Assembly (NCBI RefSeq): GCF_051020765.1
Contig: NW_027469358.1
Span: 1 to 64,000, forward strand
Reading direction: 5' to 3'
Length of the DNA stretch: 64,000 nucleotides
From: Lasioglossum baleicum
Lineage: Eukaryota; Arthropoda; Insecta; Hymenoptera; Halictidae
Shown: in pieces, positions 10,808 to 24,300 of the stretch
How positions within the stretch are numbered: the first letter of the stretch is position 1
Layout: each line of letters starts with the position of its first letter
Translations under genes and position numbers: made by a program
The notes under the pieces: generated by a model
Told to the model about the DNA's origin: nothing
What the model saw: only the letters and a program-made list of their open reading frames with translations
The model's database searches: none

Positions 10808-11340
10808 ATGCGCATCCCACAAAACCTGCGCATGCGTATCCCACAAAACCTCGCACGTGTTTTTACTCGACTAGCCTGCGGGATGCATCCTCTCGCACGT
10901 GTTTTTACTAGACTAGCCTGCGGGATGCATCCTCTCGCACGTGTTTTTACTCGACTAGCCTGCAGGATGCATCCTCTCGCACGTGTTTTTACTCGACTAG
11001 CCTGCGGGATGCATCGTCTCGCACGTGTTTTTGCTCGACTAGCCTGCGGGATGCATCCTCTCGCACGTGTTTTTACTCGACTAGCCTGCGGGATTCATCC
11101 TCTCGCACGTGTTTTTACTCGACTAGCCTGCGGGATGCTTCCTCTCGCACGTGTTTTTGCTCGACTAGCCATGCGCATCCCACAAAACCTGCGCATGCGC
11201 ATCCCACAAAACCTCGCACGTGTTTTTACTCGACTAGCCTGCGGGATGCATCCTCTCGCACGTGTTTTTACTCGACTAGCCTGCGGGATGCATCCTCTCG
11301 CACGTGTTTTTACTCGACTAGCCTGCAGGATGCATCCTCT
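10808..11340. repeat. Copy of 4168-4700 (offset 6640)
   Basis: Shares the TTTTTACTAGAC monomer (4269 and 10909) and the TGCAGG, CATCGT, GGATTCAT, GGATGCTT series. At 4182 the left copy has CACAAGACC where this one has CACAAAACC. Confidence 0.85.
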
Positions 11341-11466
11341 CGCACGTGTTTTTACTCGACTAGCCTGCGGGATGCATCGTCTCGCACGTGTTTTTGCTCG
11401 ACTAGCCTGCGGGATGCATCCTCTCGCACGTGTTTTTACTCGACTAGCCTGCGGGATTCATCCTCT

Positions 11467-12612
11467 CGCACGTGTTTTTACTCGACTAGCCTGCGGGATT
11501 CATCCTCTCGCACGTGTTTTTACTCGACTAGCCTGCGGGATGCTTCCTCTCGCACGTGTTTTTGCTCGACTAGCCATGCGCATCCCACAAAACCTGCGCA
11601 TGCGCATCCCACAAAACCTCGCACGTGTTTTTACTCGACTAGCCTGCGGGATGCATCCTCTCGCACGTGTTTTTACTCGACTAGCCTGCGGGATGCATCC
11701 TCTCGCACGTGTTTTTACTCGACTAGCCTGCGGGATGCATCCTCTCGCACGTGTTTTTGCTCGACTAGCCTGCGGGATGCATCCTCTCGCACGTGTTTTT
11801 GCTCGACTAGCCATGCGCATCCCAAAAAACCTGCGCATGCGCATCCCACAAAACCTGCGCATGCGCATCCCACAAAACCTCGCACGTGTTTTTACTCGAC
11901 TAGACTGCGGGATGCATCCTCTCGCACGTGTTTTTACTCGACTAGCCTGCGGGATGCATCCTCTCGCACGTGTTTTTACTCGACTAGCCTGCGGGATGCA
12001 TTGTCTCGCACGTGTTTTTGCTCGACTAGCCTGCGGGATGCATTGTCTCGCACGTGTTTTTGCTCGACTAGCCTTGCGCATCCCAAAAAACCTGCGCATG
12101 CGCAACCCAAAAAACCTGCGCATGCGCATCCCACAAAACCTCGCACGTGTTTTTACTCGACTAGCCTGCGGGATGCATCCTCTCGCACGTGTTTCTACTC
12201 GACTAGCCTGCGGGATGCATCCTCTCGCACGTGTTTTTACTCGACTAGCCTGCGGGATGCATCGTCTCGCACGTGTTTTTACTCGACTAGCCTGCGGGAT
12301 GCATCCTCTCGCACGTGTTTTTGCTCGACTAGCCTTGCGCATCCCAAAAAACCTGCGCATGCGCATCCCAAAAAATCTGCGCATGCGCATCCCACAAAAC
12401 CTGCGCATGCGCATCCCACAAAACCTCGCACGTGTTTGTGCTCGACTAGCCTGCGGGATGCATCCTTTCGCACGTGTTTTTACTCGACTAGCCTGCGGGA
12501 TGCATCCTCTCGCACGTGTTTTTGCTCGACTTCCCTGCGGGATGCATCCTCTCGCACGTGTTTTTGCTCGACTAGCCATGCGCATCCCAAAAAACCTGCG
12601 CATGCGCATCCC
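11467..12612. repeat. HOR segment paired with 13598-14743 (offset 2131)
   Basis: Shared markers include CTAGACTGCGGG at 11901 and 14032 and the CATTGTCT pair. The right limit is CCCTAAAAACC (12611) versus CCCATAAAATC (14742). At 12611 the B block jumps directly into a TTTGTG A monomer, an unusual short block. Confidence 0.88.
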
Positions 12613-13597
12613 TAAAAACCTCGCACGTGTTTGTGCTCGACTAGCCTGCGGGATGCATCCTTTCGCACGTGTTTTTACTCGACTAGCCTGCGGGATGCAT
12701 CCTCTCGCACGTGTTTTTGCTCGACTTCCCTGCGGGATGCATCCTCTCGCACGTGTTTGTGCTCGACTAGCCTGCGGGATGCATCCTCTCGCACGTGTTT
12801 TTACTCGACTAGCCTGCGGGATGCATCCTCTCGCACGTGTTTTTGCTCGACTAGCCTGCGGGATGCATCCTCTCGCACGTGTTTTTGCTCGACTAGCCTG
12901 CGGGATGCATCCTCTCGCACGTGTTTTTACTCGACTAGCCTGCGGGATGCATCCTCTCGCACGTGTTTTTACTCGACTAGCCTGCGGGATGCATCCTCTC
13001 GCACGTGTTTTTGGTCGACTAGCCATGCGCATCCCAAAAAACCTGCACATGCGCATCCCAAAAAACCTGCGCATGCGCATCCCACAAATCCTGCGCATGC
13101 GCATCCCACAAAACCTCGCACGTGTTTGTGCTCGACTAGCCTGCGGGATGCATCCTTTCGCACGTGTTTTTACTCGACTAGCCTGCGGGATGCATCCTCT
13201 CGCACGTGTTTTTGCTCGACTTCCCTGCGGGATGCATCCTCTCGCACGTGTTTTTGCTCGACTAGCCATGCGCATCCCAAAAAACCTGCGCATGCGCATC
13301 CCATAAAATCTGCGCATGCGCATCCCACAAAACCTGCGCATGCTCCATCCCACAAAACCTCGCACGTGTTTGTGCTCGACTAGCCTGCGGGATGCATCCT
13401 TTCGCACGTGTTTTTACTCGACTAGCCTGCGGGATGCATCCTCCCGCACGTGTTTTTACTCGACTAGCCTGCGGGATTCATCCTCTCGCACGTGTTTTTA
13501 CTCGACTAGCCTGCGGGATGCTTCCTCTCGCACGTGTTTTTGCTCGACTAGCCATGCGCATCCCACAAAACCTGCGCATGCGCATCCCACAAAACCT
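12613..13597. repeat. Patchwork zone with repeated short A/B modules
   Basis: A compact module (TTTGTG monomer, CTTTCG monomer, CTTCCC monomer, G-form A, then a short B block) restarts at about 12430, 12625, 13120, 13365 and, in the neighbouring copy, 14560. A unique B-unit alteration ATGCTCCATCCC occurs near 13340. The zone looks like a hot spot of exchange breakpoints. No unique sequence. Confidence 0.75.
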
Positions 13598-14743
13598 CGC
13601 ACGTGTTTTTACTCGACTAGCCTGCGGGATTCATCCTCTCGCACGTGTTTTTACTCGACTAGCCTGCGGGATGCTTCCTCTCGCACGTGTTTTTGCTCGA
13701 CTAGCCATGCGCATCCCACAAAACCTGCGCATGCGCATCCCACAAAACCTCGCACGTGTTTTTACTCGACTAGCCTGCGGGATGCATCCTCTCGCACGTG
13801 TTTTTACTCGACTAGCCTGCGGGATGCATCCTCTCGCACGTGTTTTTACTCGACTAGCCTGCGGGATGCATCCTCTCGCACGTGTTTTTGCTCGACTAGC
13901 CTGCGGGATGCATCCTCTCGCACGTGTTTTTGCTCGACTAGCCATGCGCATCCCAAAAAACCTGCGCATGCGCATCCCACAAAACCTGCGCATGCGCATC
14001 CCACAAAACCTCGCACGTGTTTTTACTCGACTAGACTGCGGGATGCATCCTCTCGCACGTGTTTTTACTCGACTAGCCTGCGGGATGCATCCTCTCGCAC
14101 GTGTTTTTACTCGACTAGCCTGCGGGATGCATTGTCTCGCACGTGTTTTTGCTCGACTAGCCTGCGGGATGCATTGTCTCGCACGTGTTTTTGCTCGACT
14201 AGCCTTGCGCATCCCAAAAAACCTGCGCATGCGCAACCCAAAAAACCTGCGCATGCGCATCCCACAAAACCTCGCACGTGTTTTTACTCGACTAGCCTGC
14301 GGGATGCATCCTCTCGCACGTGTTTCTACTCGACTAGCCTGCGGGATGCATCCTCTCGCACGTGTTTTTACTCGACTAGCCTGCGGGATGCATCGTCTCG
14401 CACGTGTTTTTACTCGACTAGCCTGCGGGATGCATCCTCTCGCACGTGTTTTTGCTCGACTAGCCTTGCGCATCCCAAAAAACCTGCGCATGCGCATCCC
14501 AAAAAATCTGCGCATGCGCATCCCACAAAACCTGCGCATGCGCATCCCACAAAACCTCGCACGTGTTTGTGCTCGACTAGCCTGCGGGATGCATCCTTTC
14601 GCACGTGTTTTTACTCGACTAGCCTGCGGGATGCATCCTCTCGCACGTGTTTTTGCTCGACTTCCCTGCGGGATGCATCCTCTCGCACGTGTTTTTGCTC
14701 GACTAGCCATGCGCATCCCAAAAAACCTGCGCATGCGCATCCC
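13598..14743. repeat. Copy of 11467-12612 (offset 2131)
   Basis: Begins at a B-to-A junction after a short module (GGATTCAT plus GGATGCTT monomers) that is itself repeated at about 13.47 and 13.61 kb. Confidence 0.88.
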
Positions 14744-16827
14744 ATAAAATCTGCGCATGCGCATCCCACAAAACCTGCGCATGCGCATCCCACAAAACCT
14801 CGCACGTGTTTGTGCTCGACTAGCCTGCGGGATGCATCCTTTCGCACGTGTTTTTACTCGACTAGCCTGCGGGATGCATCCTCTCGCACGTGTTTTTGCT
14901 CGACTTCCCTGCGGGATGCATCCTCTCGCACGTGTTTGTGCTCGACTAGCCTGCGGGATGCATCCTCTCGCACGTGTTTTTACTCGACTAGCCTGCGGGA
15001 TGCATCCTCTCGCACGTGTTTTTGCTCGACTAGCCTGCGGGATGCATCCTCTCGCACGTGTTTTTACTCGACTAGCCTGCGGGATGCATCCTCTCGCACG
15101 TGTTTTTACTCGACTAGCCTGCGGGATGCATCCTCTCGCACGTGTTTTTGGTCGACTAGCCATGCGCATCCCAAAAAACCTGCACATGCGCATCCCAAAA
15201 AACCTGCGCATGCGCATCCCACAAATCCTGCGCATGCGCATCCCACAAAACCTCGCACGTGTTTTTACTCGACTAGCCTGCGGGATGCATCCTCTCGCAC
15301 GTGTTTTTGCTCGGCTAGCCTGCGGGATGCATCCTCTCGCACGTGTTTTTGCTCGACTAGCCATGCGCATCCCAAAAAACCTGCGCATGCGCATCCCACA
15401 AAACCTGCGCATGCGCATCCCACAAAACCTCGCACGTGTTTTTACTCGACTAGCCTGCGGGATGCATCCTCTCGCACGTGTTTTTGCTCGACTAGCCATG
15501 CGCATCCCATAAAACCTGCGCATGCGCATCCCACAAAACCTGCGCATGCGTATCCCACAAAACCTCGCACGTGTTTTTACTCGACTAGCCTGCGGGATGC
15601 ATCCTCTCGCACGTGTTTTTACTCGACTAGCCTGCGGGATGCATCCTCTCGCACGTGTTTTTACTCGACTAGCCTGCAGGATGCATCCTCTCGCACGTGT
15701 TTTTACTCGACTAGCCTGCGGGATGCATCCTCTCGCACGTGTTTTTGCTCGACTAGCCATGCGCATCCCAAAAAACCTGCGCATGCGCATCCCACAAAAC
15801 CTGCGCATGCGCATCCCACAAAACCTCGCACGTGTTTTTACTCGACTAGCCTGCGGGATGCATCCTCTCGCACGTGTTTTTACTCGACTAGCCTGCGGGA
15901 TGCATCCTCTCGCACGTGTTTTTACTCGACTAGCCTGCGGGATGCATCCTCTCGCACGTGTTTTTGCTCGACTAGCCTGCGGGATGCATCCTCTCGCACG
16001 TGTTTTTGCTCGACTAGGCATGCGCATCCCAAAAAACCTGCGCATGCGCATCCCACAAAACCTGCGCATGCGCATCCCACAAAACCTCGCACGTGTTTTT
16101 ACTCGACTAGCCTGCGGGATGCATCCTCTCGCACGTGTTTTTACTCGACTAGCCTGCGGGATGCATCCTCTCGCACGTGTTTTTACTCGACTAGCCTGCG
16201 GGATGCATCGTCTCGCACGTGTTTTTGCTCGACTAGCCTGCGGGATGCATCCTCTCGCACGTGTTTTTACTCGGCTAGCCTGCGGGATTCATCCTCTCGC
16301 ACGTGTTTTTACTCGACTAGCCTGCGGGATGCTTCCTCTCGCACGTGTTTTTGCTCGACTAGCCATGCGCATCCCACAAAACCTGCGCATGCGCATCCCA
16401 CAAAACCTCGCACGTGTTTTTACTCGACTAGCCTGCGGGATGCATCCTCTCGCACGTGTTTTTACTCGACTAGCCTGCGGGATGCATCCTCTCGCACGTG
16501 TTTTTACTCGACTAGCCTGCGGGATGCATCCTCTCGCACGTGTTTTTACTCGACTAGCCTGCGGGATGCATCCTCTCGCACGTGTTTTTACTCGACTAGC
16601 CTGCGGGATGCATCCTCTCGCACGTGTTTTTGCTCGTCTAGCCTGCGGGATGCATCCTCTCGCACGTGTTTTTACTCGACTAGCCTGCGGGATGCATCCT
16701 CTCGCACGTGTTTTTGCTCGACTAGCCTGCGGGATGCATCCTCTCGCACGTGTTTTTGCTCGACTAGCCTGCGGGATGCATCCTCTCGCACGTGTTTTTA
16801 CTCGACTAGCCTGCGGGATGCATCCTC
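14744..16827. repeat. Mosaic HOR block between mapped duplications
   Basis: Ordinary A runs and B blocks, with a GTCGAC marker at 15151 and the first CTAGGCATGCGC A-to-B junction near 16016. Contains the 11-monomer A run listed separately. I did not resolve a single clean partner for the whole block. Confidence 0.75.
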
Positions 16828-16895
16828 TCGCACGTGTTTTTACTCGACTACCCTGCGGGATGCATCCTCTCGCACGTGTTTTTGCTCGACTAGCC
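16407..16895. repeat. Long A run: 11 full monomers plus 27 bases
   Basis: 489 bp between B blocks, which equals 11 x 42 + 27. Includes a single CTCGTCTAGCC variant near 16635. Confidence 0.93.
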
Positions 16896-17297
16896 ATGCG
16901 CATCCCAAAAAACCTGCGCATGCGCATCCCAAAAAACCTGCGCATGCGCATCCCACAAAACCTGCGTATGCGCATCCCACAAAACCTCGCACGTGTTTTT
17001 ACTCGACTAGCCTGCGGGATGCATCCTCTCGCACGTGTTTTTACTCGACTAGCCTGCGGGATGCATCCTCTCGCACGTGTTTTTGGTCGACTAGCCATGC
17101 GCATCCCAAAAAACCTGCACATGCGCATCCCAAAAAACCTGCGCATGCGCATCCCACAAATCCTGCGCATGCGCATCCCACAAAACCTCGCACGTGTTTT
17201 TACTCGATTAGCCTGCAGGATGCATCCTCTCGCACGTGTTTTTACTCGACTAGCCTGCGGGATGCATCCTCTCGCACGTGTTTTTGCTCGACTAGCC
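16828..17297. repeat. HOR segment paired with 18535-19004 (offset 1707)
   Basis: Markers GTCGAC (17086 and 18793) and CTCGATTAGCCTGCAGG (17203 and 18910). Limits are CATCCTCTCG versus CATCCTTTCG on the left and AGCCTGCGG versus AGCCATGCG on the right. Confidence 0.88.
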
Positions 17298-18549
17298 TGC
17301 GGGATGCATCCTCTCGCACGTGTTTTTGCTCGACTAGGCATGCGCATCCCACAAAACCTGCGCATGCGCATCCCACAAAACCTCGCACGTGTTTTTACTC
17401 GACTAGCCTGCGGGATGCATCCTCTCGCACGTGTTTTTACTCGACTAGCCTGCGGGATGCATCCTCTCGCACGTGTTTTTACTCGACTAGCCTGCGGGAT
17501 GCATCGTCTCGCACGTGTTTTTGCTCGACTAGCCTGCGGGATGCATCCTCTCGCACGTGTTTTTACTCGACTAGCCTGCGGGATTCATCCTCTCGCACGT
17601 GTTTTTACTCGAGTAGCCTGCGGGATGCTTCCTCTCGCACGTGTTTTTGCTCGACTAGCCATGCGCATCCCACAAAACCTGCGCATGCGCATCCCACAAA
17701 ACCTCGCACGTGTTTTTACTCGACTAGCCTGCGGGATGCATCCTCTCGCACGTGTTTTTGCTCGACTAGCCTGCGGGATGCATCCTCTCGCACGTGTTTT
17801 TGCTCGACTAGGCATGCGCATCTCAAAAAACCTGCGCATGCGCATCCCACAAAACCTGCGCATGCGCATCCCACAAAACCTCGCACGTGTTTTTACTCGA
17901 CTAGACTGCGGGATGCATCCTCTCGCACGTGTTTTTACTCGACTAGCCTGCGGGATGCATCCTCTCGCACGTGTTTTTACTCGACTAGCCTGCGGGATGC
18001 ATTGTCTCGCACGTGTTTTTGCTCGACTAGCCTGCGGGATGCATCCTCTCGCACGTGTTTTTGCTCGACTAGCCTTGCGCATCCCAAAAAACCTGCGCAT
18101 GCGCATCCCAAAAAACCTGCGCATGCGCATCCCACAAAACCTGCGCATGCGCATCCCACAAAACCTCGCACGTGTTTTTACTCGACTAGCCTGCGGGATG
18201 CATCCTCTCGCACGTGTTTTTACTCGACTAGCCTGCGGGATCCATCCTCTCGCACGTGTTTCTACTCGACTAGCCTGCGGGATGCATCCTCTCGCACGTG
18301 TTTTTACTCGACTAGCCTGCGGGATGCATCGTCTCGCACGTGTTTTTACTCGACTAGCCTGCGGGATGCATCCTCTCGCACGTGTTTTTGCTCGACTAGC
18401 CTTGCGCATCCCAAAAAACCTGCGCATGCGCATCCCAAAAAATCTGCGCATGCGCATCCCACAAAACCTGCGCATGCGCATCCCACAAAACCTCGCACGT
18501 GTTTGTGCTCGACTAGCCTGCGGGATGCATCCTTTCGCACGTGTTTTTA
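17219..18549. repeat. HOR segment paired with 20011-21341 (offset 2792)
   Basis: Shared markers are the CTCGAGTAGCC monomer (near 17609 and 20401), CATCTCAAAAAACC and GGATCCATCC. Overlaps the end of the 1707-offset copy, so copies were laid over one another in sequence. Confidence 0.88.
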
Positions 18550-19004
18550 CTCGACTACCCTGCGGGATGCATCCTCTCGCACGTGTTTTTGCTCGACTAG
18601 CCATGCGCATCCCAAAAAACCTGCGCATGCGCATCCCAAAAAACCTGCGCATGCGCATCCCACAAAACCTGCGTATGCGCATCCCACAAAACCTCGCACG
18701 TGTTTTTACTCGACTAGCCTGCGGGATGCATCCTCTCGCACGTGTTTTTACTCGACTAGCCTGCGGGATGCATCCTCTCGCACGTGTTTTTGGTCGACTA
18801 GCCATGCGCATCCCAAAAAACCTGCACATGCGCATCCCAAAAAACCTGCGCATGCGCATCCCACAAATCCTGCGCATGCGCATCCCACAAAACCTCGCAC
18901 GTGTTTTTACTCGATTAGCCTGCAGGATGCATCCTCTCGCACGTGTTTTTACTCGACTAGCCTGCGGGATGCATCCTCTCGCACGTGTTTTTGCTCGACT
19001 AGCC
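18535..19004. repeat. Copy of 16828-17297 (offset 1707)
   Basis: The last GTCGAC marker of the window lies here (18793). To the right, a 1-to-2-base loss in a B unit (CACAAAGCTGCG near 19304) shifts the frame. Confidence 0.88.
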
Positions 19005-20010
19005 ATGCGCATCCCAAAAAACCTGCGCATGCGCATCCCACAAAACCTGCGCATGCGCATCCCACAAAACCTCGCACGTGTTTTTACTCGACTAGCCTGC
19101 GGGATGCATCCTCTCGCACGTGTTTTTACTCGACTAGCCTGCGGGATGCATCCTCTCGCACGTGTTTTTACTCGACTAGCCTGCGGGATGCATCCTCTCG
19201 CACGTGTTTTTGCTCGACTAGCCTGCGGGATGCATCCTCCCGCACGTGTTTTTGCTCGACTAGGCATGCGCATCCCAAAAAACCTGCGCATGCGCATTCC
19301 ACAAAGCTGCGCATGCGCATCCCACAAAACCTCGCACGTGTTTTTACTCGACTAGCCTGCGGGATGCATCCTCTCGCACGTGTTTTTACTCGACTAGCCT
19401 GCGGGATGCATCCTCTCGCACGTGTTTTGTCTCGACTAGCCTGCGGGATGCATCGTCTCGCACGTGTTTTTGCTCGACTAGCCTGCGGGATGCATCCTCT
19501 CGCACGTGTTTTTACTCGACTAGCCTGCGGGATTCATCCTCTCGCACGTGTTTTTACTCGACTAGCCTGCGGGATGCTTCCTCTCGCACGTGTTTTTGCT
19601 CGACTAGCCATGCGCATCCCACAAAACCTGCGCATGCGCATCCCACAAAACCTCGCACGTGTTTTTACTCGACTAGCCTGCGGGATGCATCCTCTCGCAC
19701 GTGTTTTTACTCGACTAGCCTGCGGGATGCATCCTCTCGCACGTGTTTTTACTCGACTAGCCTGCGGGATGCATCCTCTCGCACGTGTTTTTGCTCGACT
19801 AGCCTGCGGGATGCATCCTCTCGCACGTGTTTTTGCTCGACTAGCCATGCGCATCCCAAAAAACCTGCGCATGCGCATCCCAAAAAACCTGCGCATGCGC
19901 ATCCCACAAAACCTGCGTATGCGCATCCCACAAAACCTCGCACGTGTTTTTACTCGACTAGCCTGCGGGATGCATCCTCTCGCACGTGTTTTTACTCGAC
20001 TAGCCTGCGG

Positions 20011-21341
20011 GATGCATCCTCTCGCACGTGTTTTTACTCGACTAGCCTGCGGGATGCATCCTCTCGCACGTGTTTTTGCTCGACTAGCCTGCGGGATGCA
20101 TCCTCTCGCACGTGTTTTTGCTCGACTAGGCATGCGCATCCCACAAAACCTGCGCATGCGCATCCCACAAAACCTCGCACGTGTTTTTACTCGACTAGCC
20201 TGCGGGATGCATCCTCTCGCACGTGTTTTTACTCGACTAGCCTGCGGGATGCATCCTCTCGCACGTGTTTTTACTCGACTAGCCTGCGGGATGCATCGTC
20301 TCGCACGTGTTTTTGCTCGACTAGCCTGCGGGATGCATCCTCTCGCACGTGTTTTTACTCGACTAGCCTGCGGGATTCATCCTCTCGCACGTGTTTTTAC
20401 TCGAGTAGCCTGCGGGATGCTTCCTCTCGCACGTGTTTTTGCTCGACTAGCCATGCGCATCCCACAAAACCTGCGCATGCGCATCCCACAAAACCTCGCA
20501 CGTGTTTTTACTCGACTAGCCTGCGGGATGCATCCTCTCGCACGTGTTTTTGCTCGACTAGCCTGCGGGATGCATCCTCTCGCACGTGTTTTTGCTCGAC
20601 TAGGCATGCGCATCTCAAAAAACCTGCGCATGCGCATCCCACAAAACCTGCGCATGCGCATCCCACAAAACCTCGCACGTGTTTTTACTCGACTAGACTG
20701 CGGGATGCATCCTCTCGCACGTGTTTTTACTCGACTAGCCTGCGGGATGCATCCTCTCGCACGTGTTTTTACTCGACTAGCCTGCGGGATGCATTGTCTC
20801 GCACGTGTTTTTGCTCGACTAGCCTGCGGGATGCATCCTCTCGCACGTGTTTTTGCTCGACTAGCCTTGCGCATCCCAAAAAACCTGCGCATGCGCATCC
20901 CAAAAAACCTGCGCATGCGCATCCCACAAAACCTGCGCATGCGCATCCCACAAAACCTCGCACGTGTTTTTACTCGACTAGCCTGCGGGATGCATCCTCT
21001 CGCACGTGTTTTTACTCGACTAGCCTGCGGGATCCATCCTCTCGCACGTGTTTCTACTCGACTAGCCTGCGGGATGCATCCTCTCGCACGTGTTTTTACT
21101 CGACTAGCCTGCGGGATGCATCGTCTCGCACGTGTTTTTACTCGACTAGCCTGCGGGATGCATCCTCTCGCACGTGTTTTTGCTCGACTAGCCTTGCGCA
21201 TCCCAAAAAACCTGCGCATGCGCATCCCAAAAAATCTGCGCATGCGCATCCCACAAAACCTGCGCATGCGCATCCCACAAAACCTCGCACGTGTTTGTGC
21301 TCGACTAGCCTGCGGGATGCATCCTTTCGCACGTGTTTTTA
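20011..21341. repeat. Copy of 17219-18549 (offset 2792)
   Basis: Diverges on the right at TTTTTACACGACTAG versus TTTTTACTCGACTAC. Its right part lies inside copy 1 of the 4658-bp tandem duplication. Confidence 0.88.
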
Positions 21342-24300
21342 CACGACTAGCCTGCGGGATGCATCCTCTCGCACGTGTTTTTGCTCGACTTCCCTGCGGG
21401 ATGCATCCTCTCGCACGTGTTTGTGCTCGACTAGCCTGCGGGATGCATCCTCTCGCACGTGTTTTTACTCGACTAGCCTGCGGGATGCATCCTCTCGCAC
21501 GTGTTTTTGCTCGACTAGCCTGCGGGATGCATCCTCTCGCACGTGTTTTTGCTCGACTAGCCTGCGGGATGCATCCTCTCGCACGTGTTTTTACTCGACT
21601 AGCCTGCGGGATGCATCCTCTCGCACGTGTTTTTACTCAACTAGCCTGCGGGATGCATCCTCTCGCACGTGTTTTTACTCGACTAGCCTGCGGGATGCAT
21701 CGTCTCGCACGTGTTTTTACTCGACTAGCCTGCGGGATGCATCCTCTCGCACGTGTTTTTGCTCGACTAGCCATGCGCATCCCAAAAAACCTGCGCATGC
21801 GCATCCCAAAAAATCTGCGCATGCGCATCCCACAAAACCTGCGCATGCGCATCCCACAAAACCTCGCACGTGTTTGTGCTCGACTAGCCTGCGGGATGCA
21901 TCCTTTCGCACGTGTTTTTACTCGACTAGCCTGCGGGATGCATCCTCTCGCACGTGTTTTTGCTCGACTAGCCTGCGGGATGCATCCTCTCGCACGTGTT
22001 TTTGCTCGACTAGCCTGCGGGATGCATCCTCTCGCACGTGTTTTTACTCGACTAGCCTGCGGGATGCATCCTCTCGCACGTGTTTCTACTCGACTAGCCA
22101 TGCGCATCCCAAAAAACCTTCGCATGCGCATCCCAAAAAACCTGCGCATGCGCATTCCACAAAACCTGCGTATGCGCATCCCACAAAACCTCGCACGTGT
22201 TTTTACTCGACTAGACTGCGGGATGCATCCTCTCGCACGTGTTTTTACTCGACTAGCCTGCGGGATGCATCCTCTCGCACGTGTTTTTGCTCGACTAGCC
22301 ATGCGCATCCAAAAAAACCTGCACATGCGCATCCCAAAAAACCTGCGCATGCGCATCCCACAAAACCTGCGCGTGCGCATCCCACAAAACCTCGCACGTG
22401 TTTTTACTCGACTAGCCTGCGGGATGCATCCTCTCGCACGTGTTTTTGCTCGGCTAGCCTGCGGGATGCATCCTCTCGCACGTGTTTTTGCTCGACTAGC
22501 CATGCGCATCCCAAAAAACCTGCGCATGCGCATCCCACAAAACCTGCGCATGCGCATCCCACAAAACCTCGCACGTGTTTTTACTCGACTAGCCTGCGGG
22601 ATGCATCCTCTCGCACGTGTTTTTACTCGACTAGCCTGCGGGATTCATCCTCTCGCACGTGTTTTTACTCGACTAGCCTGCGGGATGCATCCTCTCGCAC
22701 GTGTTTTTGCTCGACTAGCCATGCGCATCCCACAAAACCTGCGCATGCGCATCCCACAAAACCCCGCACGTGTTTTTACTCGACTAGCCTGCGGGATGCA
22801 TCCTCTCGCACGTGTTTTTACTCGACTAGCCTGCGGGATGCATCCTCTCGCACGTGTTTTTACTCGACTAGCCTGCAGGATGCATCCTCTCGCACGTGTT
22901 TTTACTCGACTAGCCTGCGGGATGCATCCTCTCCCACGTGTTTTTGCTCGACTAGCCATGCGCATCCCAAAAAACCTGCGCATGCGCATCCCACAAAACC
23001 TGCGCATGCGCATCCCACAAAACCTCGCACGTGTTTTTACTCGACTAGCCTGCGGGATGCATCCTCTCGCACGTGTTTTTACTCGACTAGCCTGCGGGAT
23101 GCATCCTCTCGCACGTGTTTTTACTCGACTAGCCTGCGGGATGCATCCTCTCGCACGTGTTTTTGCTCGACTAGCCTGCGGGATGCATCCTCTCGCACGT
23201 GTTTTTGCTCGACTAGGCATGCGCATCCCAAAAAACCTGCGCATGCGCATCCCACAAAACCTGCGCATGCGCATCCCACAAAACCTCGCACGTGTTTTTA
23301 CTCGACTAGCCTGCGGGATGCATCCTCTCGCACGTGTTTTTACTCGACTAGCCTGCGGGATGCATCCTCTCGCACGTGTTTCTACTCGACTAGCCTGCGG
23401 GATGCATCCTCTCGCACGTGTTTTTACTCGACTAGCCTGCGGGATGCATCGTCTCGCACGTGTTTTTACTCGACTAGCCTGCGGGATGCATCCTCTCGCA
23501 CGTGTTTTTGCTCGACTAGCCTTGCGCATCCCAAAAAACCTGCGCATGCGCATCCCAAAAAATCTGCGCATGCGCATCCCACAAAACCTGCGCATGCGCA
23601 TCCCACAAAACCTCGCACGTGTTTGTGCTCGACTAGCCTGCGGGATGCATCCTTTCGCACGTGTTTTTACTCGACTAGCCTGCGGGATGCATCCTCTCGC
23701 ACGTTTTTTTGCTCGACTTCCCTGCGGGATGCATCCTCTCGCACGTGTTTGTGCTCGACTAGCCTGCGGGATGCATCCTCGCGCACGTGTTTTTACTCGA
23801 CTAGCCTGCGGGATGCATCCTCTCGCACGTGTTTTTGCTCGACTAGCCTGCGGGATGCATCCTCTCGCACGTGTTTTTGCTGGACTAGCCTGCGGGATGC
23901 ATCCTCTCGCACGTGTTTTTACTCGACTAGCCTGCGGGATGCATCCTCTCGCACGTGTTTTTACTCGACTACCCTGCGGGATGCATCCTCTCGCACGTGT
24001 TTTTGCTCGACTAGCCTGCGGGATGCATCCTCTCGCACGTGTTTTTACTCGACTAGCCTGCGGGATGCATCCTCTCGTACGTGTTTTTGCTCGACTTGCC
24101 ATGCGCATCCCAAAAAACCTGCACATGCGCATCCCAAAAAACCTGCGCATGCGCATCCCACAAAACCTGCGCATGCGCATCCCACAAAACCTCGCACGTG
24201 TTTTTACTCGACTAGCCTGCGGGATGCATCCTCTCGCACGTGTTTTTGCTCGGCTAGCCTGCGGGATGCATCCTCTCGCACGTGTTTTTGCCCGACTAGC

